From assembly GCA_030533445.1 (NCBI GenBank), contig CM060075.1:39021719-39085718 (forward strand): DNA of 64,000 bases, written 5' to 3'. Source of the DNA: Cyprinodon diabolis. Taxonomy: Eukaryota; Chordata; Actinopteri; Cyprinodontiformes; Cyprinodontidae. Made by a program: the position numbers and the translations under genes. A model generated the notes under the pieces. It was given only the letters and a program-made list of their open reading frames with translations. It was not told where the DNA came from and made no database searches. This document shows positions 1 to 12,900 of the stretch, in pieces (positions within the stretch are counted from its first letter, which is position 1; the number at the start of each line of letters is the position of its first letter).

Positions 1-828
1 TAAAATCAATTTTATAAACTGATTTTTCATAAAATGGCATTTTTTGAGAAAATAATGTATCTCTGAACTGGCTTCGATAACTTTGTTGTCTCTGAGCCTT
101 GCTTGTGTTGACCAGGGATGTTTCTCCACTCACATACAACACGTGTATGATATAATGATGTCATGATGTGTTAAACTGCCTCTTTTAAGCCTGATGGTAA
201 ACATTCTAACCTCAGCTATTTCTCTGGTCTGAGTAATATAAACTCTGTTAAATAATGCCGTCATGTCATATTGTCATTTAATCCATATGCTGTATATTGG
301 AAAGAGTTATTTGAAGTGCTTTTTCTGACAGATCTCTTCTCAGGAAAAGGTCTGGGAGAGAAAGCAGGAAGGTGCAAACACACAACTTTCTATTACATTT
401 GAGAATCAGTTCTATTTAAATTCATTAAAAAACAATGAGCTCTAAAAGGCAGGATTACTCTAAGTCAAAACTCTAAACTGAGCCAGAGAAAACAACGGCT
501 TTTAATGGAATCTGAGCTCATTAAGACCAATATATGCCAACCATGTCAACAACCTAATAAAAAAAAAACAAAAAAAAAAAAACTGTGATTTGCAAAGTAT
601 TGTACTGTCAGATTAACATCAGAATAACACAGAATCATTGTCCAATTCATCCCTGCTAGTTTAAACTCCTGCATTAATGAATTTATATTTGCTGATATGC
701 CACACAGTGACGGAGCCACAGCAGATATCTACTGCTGCATCTCAACATGTCATTTTGAAGCCATTTATACATCCATTGTTTAATGCTAATATATTCTGAC
801 TTGTTTTGGTAAAATGTTTATTCCTGAC
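1..828. other. last intron of fbxw7 (partial)
   Basis: Lies between exon 12 and the terminal exon outside the window. AT-rich, with A-runs near 560-582. I looked on the minus strand for the family C-terminus and did not find it. No other feature seen. Confidence 0.6.
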
Positions 829-978
829 CTGATCCCCTGCTCTGCAGCGCCACCACGTCCCGCAGCCAGGCTCCGGTTCGCAGGTCCCACAGCTTGACGG
901 TCCCATCATCGGAGCTGGACAGAACTAAACCTCTGCAGAACTGCAGGCACGTCACTGCAGACTGGTGCTTATTGGGAC
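829..978 (-). CDS. fbxw7: fbxw7 coding exon 12 (last exon inside the window)
   Basis: Encodes [13 protein letters not shown] and [16 protein letters not shown]. The centre reads CRGLVL where human has NKNFVIT, a local divergence. The donor at GGATCAG|GTCAGG leaves phase 1, matching the family's final exon, which begins with the rest of a glycine codon and must lie left of this window. Confidence 0.9.
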
Positions 979-3900
979 CTTAAAACCAGAACAAAAAGTC
1001 AAAACGTGCGTCCAACACTGGTGATACGTCAGCTTCAAATCCCGCTGACATCTGGCTTTGATCACAACAGAACTAACAGGGGTTTAATCAGACATTTTAT
1101 CAACGGTTTTCTACATTCAGGTTCAAAACCTCACCTTGCAATGTGTGGAGACACTGTCCTGTTCGGACGTCCCACACTCGTACGGTGGAGTCGGCGTTCC
1201 CAGACACCAGGATGTTGTCCCGTAGCTCCATCCCACTCGTCAGCGACTGGTGGCCAGTCAGAGTGTGGACGCACGCACCTAAACACACAATTCAAGTTCA
1301 TTTTAGCATGACACCATTTTATCCTAAAGGGGATCAAAACTCACTACATATGAAGAAAATTTACTAACTCTGGTTTGTTAAGTTGACATTTGAGGGTGTC
1401 TTTTTTTAACATATCTGATATATTACCTCTAAGACTTAAACCAGCTGAAAACTCAAAGAGTTGATAACATTTTTATAGCATGTAATGGTAATTATTCACT
1501 TTTGGTCACACTCCAACCGCAGAAGGGAATGTATTTTGTTGACCTTGTATGCGATTTACAGTAAAGTGAAAGGAAAATATAAATTTTGATGTTTTCACTA
1601 ATAAAAATCAGAGAAGCATATGTAATTCCGCCCTAAGTCAGTACTTAATAGTACCTCACTTCTATGCAATCATAGCCACAACTGTTTGAAGTTATCCCTC
1701 TATAAACTATAGGCATCTAGAGACTGAATGTTGCTTATATTATTTGGAAAACTTGTGTGAACATCAATGTTAAAGTTTTACCACCGATTTTTCAATGGAT
1801 TTAGATCTAGACTTTCAATAAGCCATTCTAACACCCTGATATGCTTTGAGTTAAAACCTAGAGGGTGAGCCTAGAGTCCAGTTTCAGCTCAGGTCCTCTA
1901 GTTCAAGTCTACTCTATCCATTCAGAACTAGAACCAAACATGCAAAATTTAGTTCCTAGGCTCCACTTATCTAGAACAAACACCCAGAAGACTGGAAAAG
2001 TGCTGAAAGCCTGAGTTCTTTTAAGTCAAAGTTAAAAACAGTTGGAATAATCATGTATAAGATACTTAATGTTTGTTGTTATGATGTATAATGTGTGACA
2101 TATTACTGTTCTAGAGAGGTGTTGCACAAGCAGTATAGGTCAACTATAAGGAAGTATTGCTCAAGCTTAACGAAACCAGGACCATTTAACCGCAAGACCT
2201 GTTCACTTAGGCTGCAAATTGAATTGTATTTCTTGTTTCCTATTCCTTTAGTGCAACCTCATCTTGTGTAACTAGGGACTCCCCCCTCTGACTTTAATAA
2301 ATAGCGAGAGTAAAACTAAAATAATTGTCTCTGTGCCTTTTTTCTTTCCCTGTATGTATGTATGATGTTTTAGGTGCTTAGACCTGACAAAAACCTATTT
2401 ATTTAGAGCTGCCTTTGACTGTTGAATTGTTAACTGAGGTATCCTTGGGTTAAGTTTGTGGCCCAATTTTTCTATTTGCTCTGCAACCTGCTTTTATCGT
2501 GTGTTAACCTGTGCTCTGAGAAGGTTGCAAGTACCCATTTCGATCCCCAGAGCCTGCATAACCCCACATTGCTCCCCGGGCGCTGCACAATGGCAGCCCA
2601 CTGCTCCCAAACGGGATGGGTTAAATGCAAAGGTAAATTTCTCCAGTGTGAGATCAATTAAGTTCAAATTTTATTTTATTTTTTAAATAAACTTGCTTTA
2701 CCTTTTGCAGCTTCTAAGAGGATTGCTTTTCATTTATCTCAATAGGTCTTTAAATTCCCCCGTCCCTGTAAAGGACAATCCTTACAGCATGAACCTTCCA
2801 CCATCTTCTGCTAACGGATGTTTTGTCTTTCTTCACTTCTTTCATGATTCTGCATGTGCGGTTCGGCCCAAAAGAATTTTAACTCCTGACTAAATTGAGC
2901 ATAAATACAAGGTAGAGCATATGTTTATTTACCGGTCTCCACATCCCAGACTCTGATCGATGTGTCCAACGAGCCGCTCACCACAAAGACGCCATCAAAC
3001 TGCATAGAAAGAGAGGAATCAGATGTAGTTGCTTTAAAGGCAAAATGGTGAGGCGATCAATAGGCCTTAATGGGCGTATTTATATTTACCTGCAGAGAGT
3101 ACACTCTATTGGTGTGTCCCTGGAGGGTGTGCAGGCACACCTCAGCTTCGGGGTCCCAAACCTTCACCATGTAGTCGTAGCCGCCTGACACCACGCGGCG
3201 CCCGTCGTACTGGACGCAGCGCACCGCCGCCACGTGGCCCGTCAGCACGTGCTCGCATTGGCCTGTCGACACGTCCCACATGCGTAGAGTCGTGTCCCGG
3301 GAGCCCGACACAATCCTGTCAGAGAAGAGACATGACATCACTGCAGCTTTAGCCAATAAGATTGTGTTTCTTAACAGAAAACAGCCGAGCTTTAAAATCA
3401 TTTCTAAGCTTAGATCCCAAATACATACAAACTGTAAATGTTTCTGTGTTTACTGGTGCAGTGTCTGCTTTCTTCTTCATTTTCACAGAGTTTTAATAAA
3501 TAATTGATGACTCCATGTTTTTATCCTCATATATCCGCCTCTTGCTGTGCACTGCTTGCTTTAAGTGTCCTCCTGCATGCAGGACCATGATAAATGATGC
3601 TACGACAAAAAGAAAAATCCTGCATCAGCAGGTTACCATGGAGATAGGAAGCAGCTCCACAGTCCTGTGTCTGTGTGTGAGAGCGAGTCTTTTAGGGACC
3701 CTGTGGTTGTCATGGGGACGAGATGTTCCCGCATGTGCGTCACTTACCTGTTGCCGTGTAGGTGCATGCAACGCACGGTGGACGTGTGCCCGTACAAAGC
3801 ATGCACGCACTCCCCGCTCTCGGCGTCCCACACCCGAAGCGTCCGGTCAGTGGAGCCGCTGATCACAGTGGTGCCGGTCATCTGACTGCACCACACGCCA

Positions 3901-6900
3901 CCGGTGTGACCCGTCAACGTGCGCAGACACTGAGAGGCAGGGATGAGACCACTTTAGAGGAAATGACCCGTCTTTTAAACCACATTTAGAAGCACAGCCA
4001 ACATTTATGCTTGTTAACAGTATTTTATTAAATGTTGCCTTTAATGAGAAATTAAACCTTTATTCTGCAAAAAAATGTTTTAATTGAAATATTTCTTTTT
4101 TGAAGTTGTTGAAGGTATCTGAATTACTTATCAACCTCTTCATGTTTCTGTAGATTGAAAATATAATTTGACTCAATGGCCTGATACTCTTTAACACTTT
4201 ATAGGGCAGTGAAATACTTATTATAAACCAAAATCGTTGACAAAAAATAAACCTTAAAAAAAAGGTCAGTGTAATTACCAACAACAATCACTTTCCCTAA
4301 TGTGGTTAAAAAAATAAATAAATAAAAAAAATAATAATGTTATATATATTTATATATATACAGAGAGAGTGCTTCTAGAAAATAATTGTGAAAAATTAAA
4401 AAAACAGAAAAATATTAAAGAAAAAAATTGAATTTACAACATAACCCTATAAACATAAATGCTACATTAACTTATTATTAATTATTTTTTCTTTTTACTG
4501 TTAAACGTAGCTCGTAGACTTTTTACTTGACCTTTTTAACTTTTTTCTTTGCTTATTAAGTTTTAATTTCACAGGTAATTTTTTTTAAACTTCATTCTAC
4601 TGAACGTAACATTTCACAAACTATAAGCAACATTAGATTACCATTGGTTTCCTATAAAGCTGTTACACTCAGATATAGGACAGAAGTGGACCCTGGAAAC
4701 ATATGAGCCTAATTATTAGTCAAAAATGTTATTATAAGGAGTAATTTCTATTTATCAACATACTGTCTTCATCATTGTTTAAATTGATCTGTAATTTCTT
4801 TTTTTTTTTGCTGCACAGCAGGTTTAAAAGGAGCACTGATTTGAAGCATTTTATACAGACAGAAGGGAAACATATTGAGCGTAATTAAAATATACTGAAA
4901 AGAACAGAAGAAGATAAGGTGAAAAAATATCAAAATGAACTTGACCTCCACAAAATATATAAAAAAAACAGACTGAGAAAAGAAAAAAAAAATATCCCGC
5001 TTGTGTGAGTATTCATCTCGCCACATTCTCCTCAAACCTGCGAGTTTGTGTCAATATTTGTTTTATTTTCACAGCCGCAGTCGAAGGACGTGAGGACAGA
5101 AAGAACCGGCTTTTATCTCATGAGTGTTGTGGTGGGGGTCGCCATGGCAACGGAGGGTGGGGGGGGGGATGTTCGGCAAATGAGGCATAGGAGGACACGT
5201 CGGCCTTCACCCGTCACGTTCTGATTCTGTTGTTTGTTTAAAAAATGAGACGATGCTTGAAGCCCCCTTGAAGCTCTTCGTCACTTCGGGCTACAAATGA
5301 AGGCGTGTCTGTTTCCACCGGCAACAAAAGCCAAAACACTGCAGATTCCATCACCCACTGGATTGGAGTTCATTAAACCAACTTTGAATCATTTTGAATC
5401 CATACCCAAAATGCTGACCTTTAAAATCTAATTATCTATAGAATGATGGTTGCTTCCAAAAAAGGTGGGAAGGTCCTCACAACATGGGTAATTAATGTGT
5501 AATCAGTGGCAGGCCTGTACAGGGAGCAGGTGTGTCACCTGGAGGAATGTTCAACCGAAACCAGAAAGCATACCTGTTGGTTTTCCTTTAACTAAATGTT
5601 CATATCTAGGCATCGCTTTAATACTTCTAAAACGGGAGTTTTTAATGAGGCCTCAGCAGCAGAAATCTGAAAAACGTAAAAAAAAAAAACCGTTGCAGCC
5701 TTAAAAGCATCACAACGGACAGCTGTTATTATTTCAACATGTGAACTTTGAACGGGGAGAATAAACTCTGAACTCTCACCTGTCCTGATGGCGAGGGAAA
5801 CCTACTGATACTGATCTGACTTTATGGTTGTTTTGAAATATGTTTTGCACATTTTTGGAATTGTTGGGATCCATAAACCAGTCCCCATCCTCTAACCACA
5901 TGGCTTATCTTGACAGGGACTTTCCATAATTTAAATAAACACTATCCCCAACAAGTCATGGGACTCAAAAAAGAAAAGCCAGAAGTAAAAAAAATAAAAA
6001 ATAAATAAAAAAGATTGTATTCACATGGACATTTTTAACTTCAAGGTATGACATGAATTTTTCATTTTATTTAAAACAGCTTATTCATAGGAATACTACA
6101 ATAAAATATACTGTTAGTAATGATTGTTAAAATAATATTAGAAAATACATTTATTATTTTTAACCCACAAAATAAAAAAGTACTGACCTAAATTTTAAGG
6201 TCAACTTTGGTTCTTTGTTTTTTGTAAAACTTTAACGGATTTAGAGATACCAATTTTGGCTAGTTTATGAGGGTTTTTTTGTCTCGATACCGATACTCTG
6301 TTTGAAATGAATATGTATGTGTGTATATATGAAAAACTACTTGGATGTAAAATAATTGCCATCATGGCTTTGTCAAGCTGCTGCCTACCTTTGTGAAGCA
6401 GGAAAAAGACGAATACAAACTGAATCCAGTAGAACTTTTTATTGCCTACCTGGAATGGGTGACAATAGTTGAATAAAGTTTTGGCACTCAAAATTGTATA
6501 TACAGATACCGCCCTATTTTTTGGTACACGCCAATACCGATACCACCATTTTAGTGCTGGATCGGGGCCCCGCTGGATCGGGGCCCTGCCAGATACTGAT
6601 ATCGGTGCAACACTAGTTTATATTTCCTGCTTTAAGATCAAAGTCTGAAATGTTAGCTTTTCGCTGTGAGCACTGATTAGTTATATAAGCAGCAACACTG
6701 GGAATCAGAAAGCATACAGTGTTAAACTATTTTTCATTCATTTGAAATGATAATATTTGGAATTTTTAAACTGCTTTAGCATGGTTAGCAGAGTTAGCAT
6801 TAACCACTTACACTTACAAATATGGCGCAAAAAAAGGGAAGAAGACAGAGAAGACTGAAACGACTAAACACTACTGATTGATTAATATTATTCATCTTAA

Positions 6901-9900
6901 GAAATGGAAGAGATGCATTTCTAGATTTCATACTTGATTTCTGTTGAAATATTAATAAATATGTAAAAATGGATGAAAACATCACGGTCCCCATTTCCTA
7001 TTTTAATTTTTTATAAAATGTATTTATTTTTATCCATGAGCTGGAAATGTCCCCAGATTAGATTGCAGAAATCTGGTCACCTTACTATAAAGTCAACTTC
7101 ATAGTCTCTGCTGTAAGTGGACACAGTAAGCTTGTATGAGCTATGAGAAGAGCACATTTTAAACACGGTGTGCAGGAGGAGAAATGGGCTCATGAATCTT
7201 GCATTTTTTTTAAAAGTGAAAATCCTCCAAAATACCTTTAAGTACCCCGTTAGTCGTCAGACTAGAGTCCTTAGACAGAAGAAGAGTTTTATTTTACATC
7301 TTCTCATTTTTCATGCCAATATGATATATTAATTAAAATACGTATTTAATAGATAATTATAGATGTTTCACGATAAAGATTTTTTTTTCTCATCTATCCG
7401 AGCTCCCACTAGCGCCCCCTGGCGATCCCCACTTAAACCACAGCCCTTGAGAATGTTGGTAGTTATATTAACTTGTGCATTTCTACAGCCCTGCCTACAA
7501 TGTCCTATTTTTAACAAAGCAAATAGATAAAAAGTTAAAAAGGATGACACCGTATTCTAAAAGAGAGCCTTTCTCTGTCACATTTAAATTGAGAAAGCTT
7601 CCTGGAGAGGAAGCGAAACGTCTTCAAACCTTGGAAACCAAATCCAGTGGATTGTTTTTTAAACTTTTACAGAAAGTCTTAGTGTTATATCAGCTTAATT
7701 TTTTTAAACAGCTTCCTACTACTTTAGATCTATCTCATTTTTTTACTTTCCTCCTCCAGGACTGACTTCTACACTAAAAAGTGTTTTTTTTCTTCCTTTT
7801 TTTCCCAGCACCATGTATTGGATATTTAGTATAATGCTTTCACTGATCTAAAAAGATAAAAAAGAGACGGCGTACAGTCGCCTATTAACTAGTGTTGCGC
7901 CGGTGCCATTTTTTGACCCCGATACCGATACCCGATACCTGGCTGTACAGTATCGGTCGATACCGATACCATAATAATGTAAAATAATTGCCATCATGGC
8001 TTTGTCAAGCTGCTGCCTACCTTTGTGAAGCAGGAAAAAATCTAATATGAAGTGAATCCAGTAGAACTTTTTAATAAAAAGTTCTACTGGATAATACAAA
8101 TAAAAAGTTTTTATTGCCTACCTGGAGTGGGCGACAATAGTTGAATAAACTTATGGCTCTCAAAATGGTATCTGTGCCCTATTTGTTGGTACTTGTTGGT
8201 ACTTACCGATACCACCATTTTAGGGCAGTATCGGCGCCCCGTCCGATACTGGTATTGGTATCGGTGCAACACTACTATTAACAGAGATACTACAGAGGAG
8301 GTGTTGCTCTGAGGTACAGTTTGTTACATACAGCTTAATCAACTTGGTCCATCCTGATATTTTTCGCTTCATTGGAATAACTTTAATCCATAGATACAAC
8401 AAGAATTTATATGTATTAAACTCATAAATCTAACAAAAATGTAAAGTTTCATACCAGTGATCAGTATGTACCTAACTTCTACTATTGAGAGTGACACTAT
8501 ATACCTATAGATGGAGAATGTCTCTACTAAAATATTAAAAGTGAGTTACCTTAAGGTAGAGGAGCTCAGCTCAGTTATTTCTGTTTCTTTTAAATCTTTC
8601 ATTGCTTTTGAGGCGAAGTGAAAACGGGCTCAGAATATATTTATTTCATGTCTGTGTGTGTTTAAGGTTATGCAGGTGTCTGCTGCAGGATGAGACGGTA
8701 AAAAGAAACAGCATGTGACTTTGAGCAAACACAGATGATCACTGTTAACTCTCTTTTCACCTTTAACACACATCCTATATAAGCTGTGCATTGAACCAAC
8801 GGCGCTGCAGGCTGTGTGTGAGCTACTCTGTGTTTGTGTGCTTGCAGATGGTGTTTGAACAGCATTTCAGAGACACACCCGGACCAACACGACTGGTCCG
8901 TCTGCCTCCACTTTCTTCTGTTCTGCTCAGTGAAACCTGCCTCATTAAGGCCATAGAGGGCCTCAGCAATTATCCCAAACAGTTGCATTGATTTGGGCTG
9001 AAAATGAAGCTGCAGTAAAGCTTTTATTTATCCCATCCTACCTTTCCAGTGATGGCAGACCACACTTTGAGCGTGTTGTCATCTGAGCCGCTGACGATCA
9101 GGTCTCCGCTGAACTGGAGGCAAGTGATCACATGGTCATCGTGACCTTTTAGCACCTATCAAAACATGAGAGAGTCAGCCCCTCACTTAATTGCCACTTA
9201 TAAAACTCTGTGATGTGAGCTGTGCTGAATGGTACCATGGGTTCCCTCCTGTCCCCCTTCCTCCAGTTGGTCTCTATGCGATGCTGTCTAATGTAGGCAG
9301 ATTTCCAAGGGCTGAATGAAGCGTCGGGATGCACACAGTCTCTGCGATGGTATGGCATTCTGTCTGATATACCTAAGGAGAGGAAATAAAACGATAAATC
9401 AAGGTCTTATGGCTTTATTGTTACTATAGAAGATATACCATAGTGACTCCAGAAAAGAAACACAAATTGTTTCAGCTGAGTCCTTCAAACAGGGATGTAC
9501 TATGTGTACTATGTTAAGTGACAGCCAGTTCAGTCATTTTCTGTCTTCTCATCTCCAGGAATCATCTAAACTTCCCTTATTTAAAGCATTTTTTTCATTC
9601 ACACATGAAAAAAATGTCTTTAAGCTTCAACCTCTGATTAAAGCTGCCCGACTTCAGAGAGGCTGCAGTTGAAAGACCACCGCTGGGCTTTTTAGTCATC
9701 CTCTGAATGTTTAATAACAGTGTTATAAGTCTTTGGAAGCACAATTTGGAAAATGACTAATCAAATGACTGAAGTCAAAACACATTTTAAATGCCCCCCA
9801 AATTAATTTTCTACAAAAATATCAAAATGTATGAATGTATTTATTACAAAATACTTTAATAAGCTCTTTTTTATGTTGTTTAATCTAATTTAATAGATGA

Positions 9901-12900
9901 TCTGGCTTTAGGTTTTTATTTTAGGAGTATGTTGCGCAGGTTGGTCACGAACCTGATCAGTGCTTTGTTATTCTTACTGACATCTGCTCACCCTACAGTA
10001 TGCACAGTAGAAGGGTCTCTATACACAGGAGAACAAATTAATACCTAAAAATATTAGATTGGAGCTTGTAAGCTTGGTTTGGTGTAGAAGGCTTACAGCC
10101 GTACATGTTTGAGCCCTTGCCTCGCAACGCTGCCAGTTCTCTTAGCTCTACGCCTGCTGAAGACACAGACGTCCATCCCCGTGAACACTGGGACGGAACT
10201 CAATGGGAAAGGAAATTATTCTTATTTCAACTGTTGCGTATATTAGCTGCAACATATGAATCAAGATGCTATGACCAAAAAAAATTGATTGACAGTTGAT
10301 TGTTGATATATGATTGGCCAAATTTAGGTGTACAAGCTGATATATAACTAACTGGCCTGCATAAGATAACGGAAGAGAAAACACGGATTTTAAGACAGGA
10401 TTATTTGAAAATACAAATTTTCTAACTTTATGGACAATATTGTCTGATAAAAAGTAAATTTCTATACATGTTTAAGCCAGAATGATTTTACATTTCAATA
10501 TGACTTTCCTACGACTTTAATTATTACTTATACAATAGCTAAAACTCACACATGATCTGGATAATTACCAAATTTTAATGAATTGTTGGCATGAGGTTCC
10601 CTTTTGGTACCAATTTCCTTAAAATATATGATTGGCCGAATTTAAGTGTACAAGCTGACGTATAGCTACCTGGCCTGCATAAAATATCGAGAAAAAAAAT
10701 AGGATAGGATAAAAAAAAAAGAAATTTTCTAACTTTTGAGACAATATGGTCTGATAAAGAGTACATTTTGACATTTAAATATGACTTCCCTACGACTTTA
10801 ACCTTAAAGCCAAGCATTAAAATGCCTGTTATCTGACTTAACATTATTAAACTTGTATTTATCATGATTTTTCACAAACATGTGGAGGGCAGAACCTGCA
10901 CTTGATGATTCCCTGCACTTTAATTTTTCTAATAATACAACTCCAACGCTTCATTAGCTGCTTTATTGATGACGTTAGCTTTTAAAGCTTTGATGTTGGA
11001 ATTAAGATTTAGTTTTTTTGCAAACATTTAAGCTAATTTTTTCTGATTTAATGTGTTTTTGTTGTAAATGCTTTGAGCAAAACACCATCTGCTGTAGATT
11101 TAGTTTAGTTAGTTAGCTCTGGAGCGGTACATAAAAAGTTGCTCCATTAGTATGTAAATGGAATGGTGCTAATGAAGGCTAGCTGCATTTGTATTCTCAC
11201 TGACTTCCTGAAAACAGCACCAGTGTTCCCAGTGGTATGGTGTGAGGGTTAATAATTAGCCTTATTTATGAAGCTGGTAGGCTGTAGTTAGCGCTGGCTT
11301 CATTAGTATGGCTGTGGTGTGGCGCTAATGTTAGGTAGCCTCATTGGTATGGCTGCTGAGCGCTGGCAGTGAATCTCGGCTGACTGGCTGAACGCCCAGC
11401 AGCCACTCTCACACACACACACTAACGCACACACTCATCCACTGCATTGCGCTGAATGAAATGGGAGTGATGGATTGCTGTATTAGCATGTTACCCCCAG
11501 GTTGGAAAGCATTTTACATCTAGAAAGTTTGTTTTTTTTCCACACTGATGTCATGCTTTTTTGGTTTTATCCTTTGAAAAATACATACTAGTTGCTTCGC
11601 TTTGAGGACAAATAAAACCGACCGCATTAATGCTGCTTTACAGTAGATGTGTACATTTAAATAAACCACTTTACTTCCCTTCTAAAGGCTATGAATGCAT
11701 TTGTTTACGGTGCATTTCTATCTGCATTTTACTAAACTCTGCCAAGACTCTTTTAGGAAAATACTCCATTTACTATAAGTACATCTGGCAAAAGCTAAAG
11801 ATTTTACAGTTTTTTAGATCATCGTTTTAAGATAATCGTTTTCATCATTTTGAATTCATAAAAAAGGATTTGAAACTGTATTTCTTTATATGATAATAAT
11901 ACAGAAATACGAGATAAAGCCTCAGAAATAACACTATTTTCAATTGGAATTTTCATCTTTTTACAGATGAATCATTTATAAGGTGGTTTAAATGGTGAAA
12001 AAAGAAATTAGACTGGGAAATCTCTGAAGAAGAGGTGAGGTTTTAACTAGACAAGCACCAATCCGATACGTTGATCAGATATCGGCCCTGACTTTGACTG
12101 ATAAGATCCAGTCCAGTGCACTTTACATGGAACTGTTTTTTCCATCTTTTTCATGCTTATTTGTTAATAAATAATATTAAAAAACCCTTTATATTTGTGT
12201 TTATTTGCTACCTTTTATTTAACTATGTTTATTTGAAAACTAAAGCCTTCCCTTGCATGGAAAGACATGATTCATTCATTCAGCAGCTGAATTCAATCCA
12301 TATCAAATATCGGTCAATATGCTAGGCAAAGGTATTGGTATCGGATTGGATCAGGAAACTGGATCGGTGCATCTCTAGTTCTAAAGAAAAACTAGCATTT
12401 TTGTTTTAATTAAAATCCCTTAAAAAGAAGAATATAACAAGAAAATAACGCAAATAGTTTAGAGAGCAAATAAAATCAATGTAATCAGGTTTAAGCCTAG
12501 TCTGAAGTGTTTACCTTCCTCGCGGCATTTCTCCCTCCACAACAGGTTGTCCTCAGCCAAGATCCTCCAGTACCTGCAGGTCTGCGCGGCCTGCAGCAGG
12601 TCGCTCGGAGCGAGGAAGGTGAGCACGTACAGGGCGAGCTGCAGACACAAGCAAAAACAGCAATAAAGCAGCGCGTTCTGTCACTGAGCCTGAGGAATCT
12701 TGCTCCCGTTTCCGAGGCTGTACCTCTTTGGGCAGCAGAGATATGAAGTCTCTCTGGAACTGGGGCTCGATGACCTGCATCATGTGCTTCACCTGGCTGG
12801 TCTCACAGCGGTCAATCAGCTCATCCAGAGCCAAGAGCCTCTCTGGGCCGCTCCACGTCTGCAGACACACAGAAAGGAGGAGAGAAAGGGATGATGGTCA

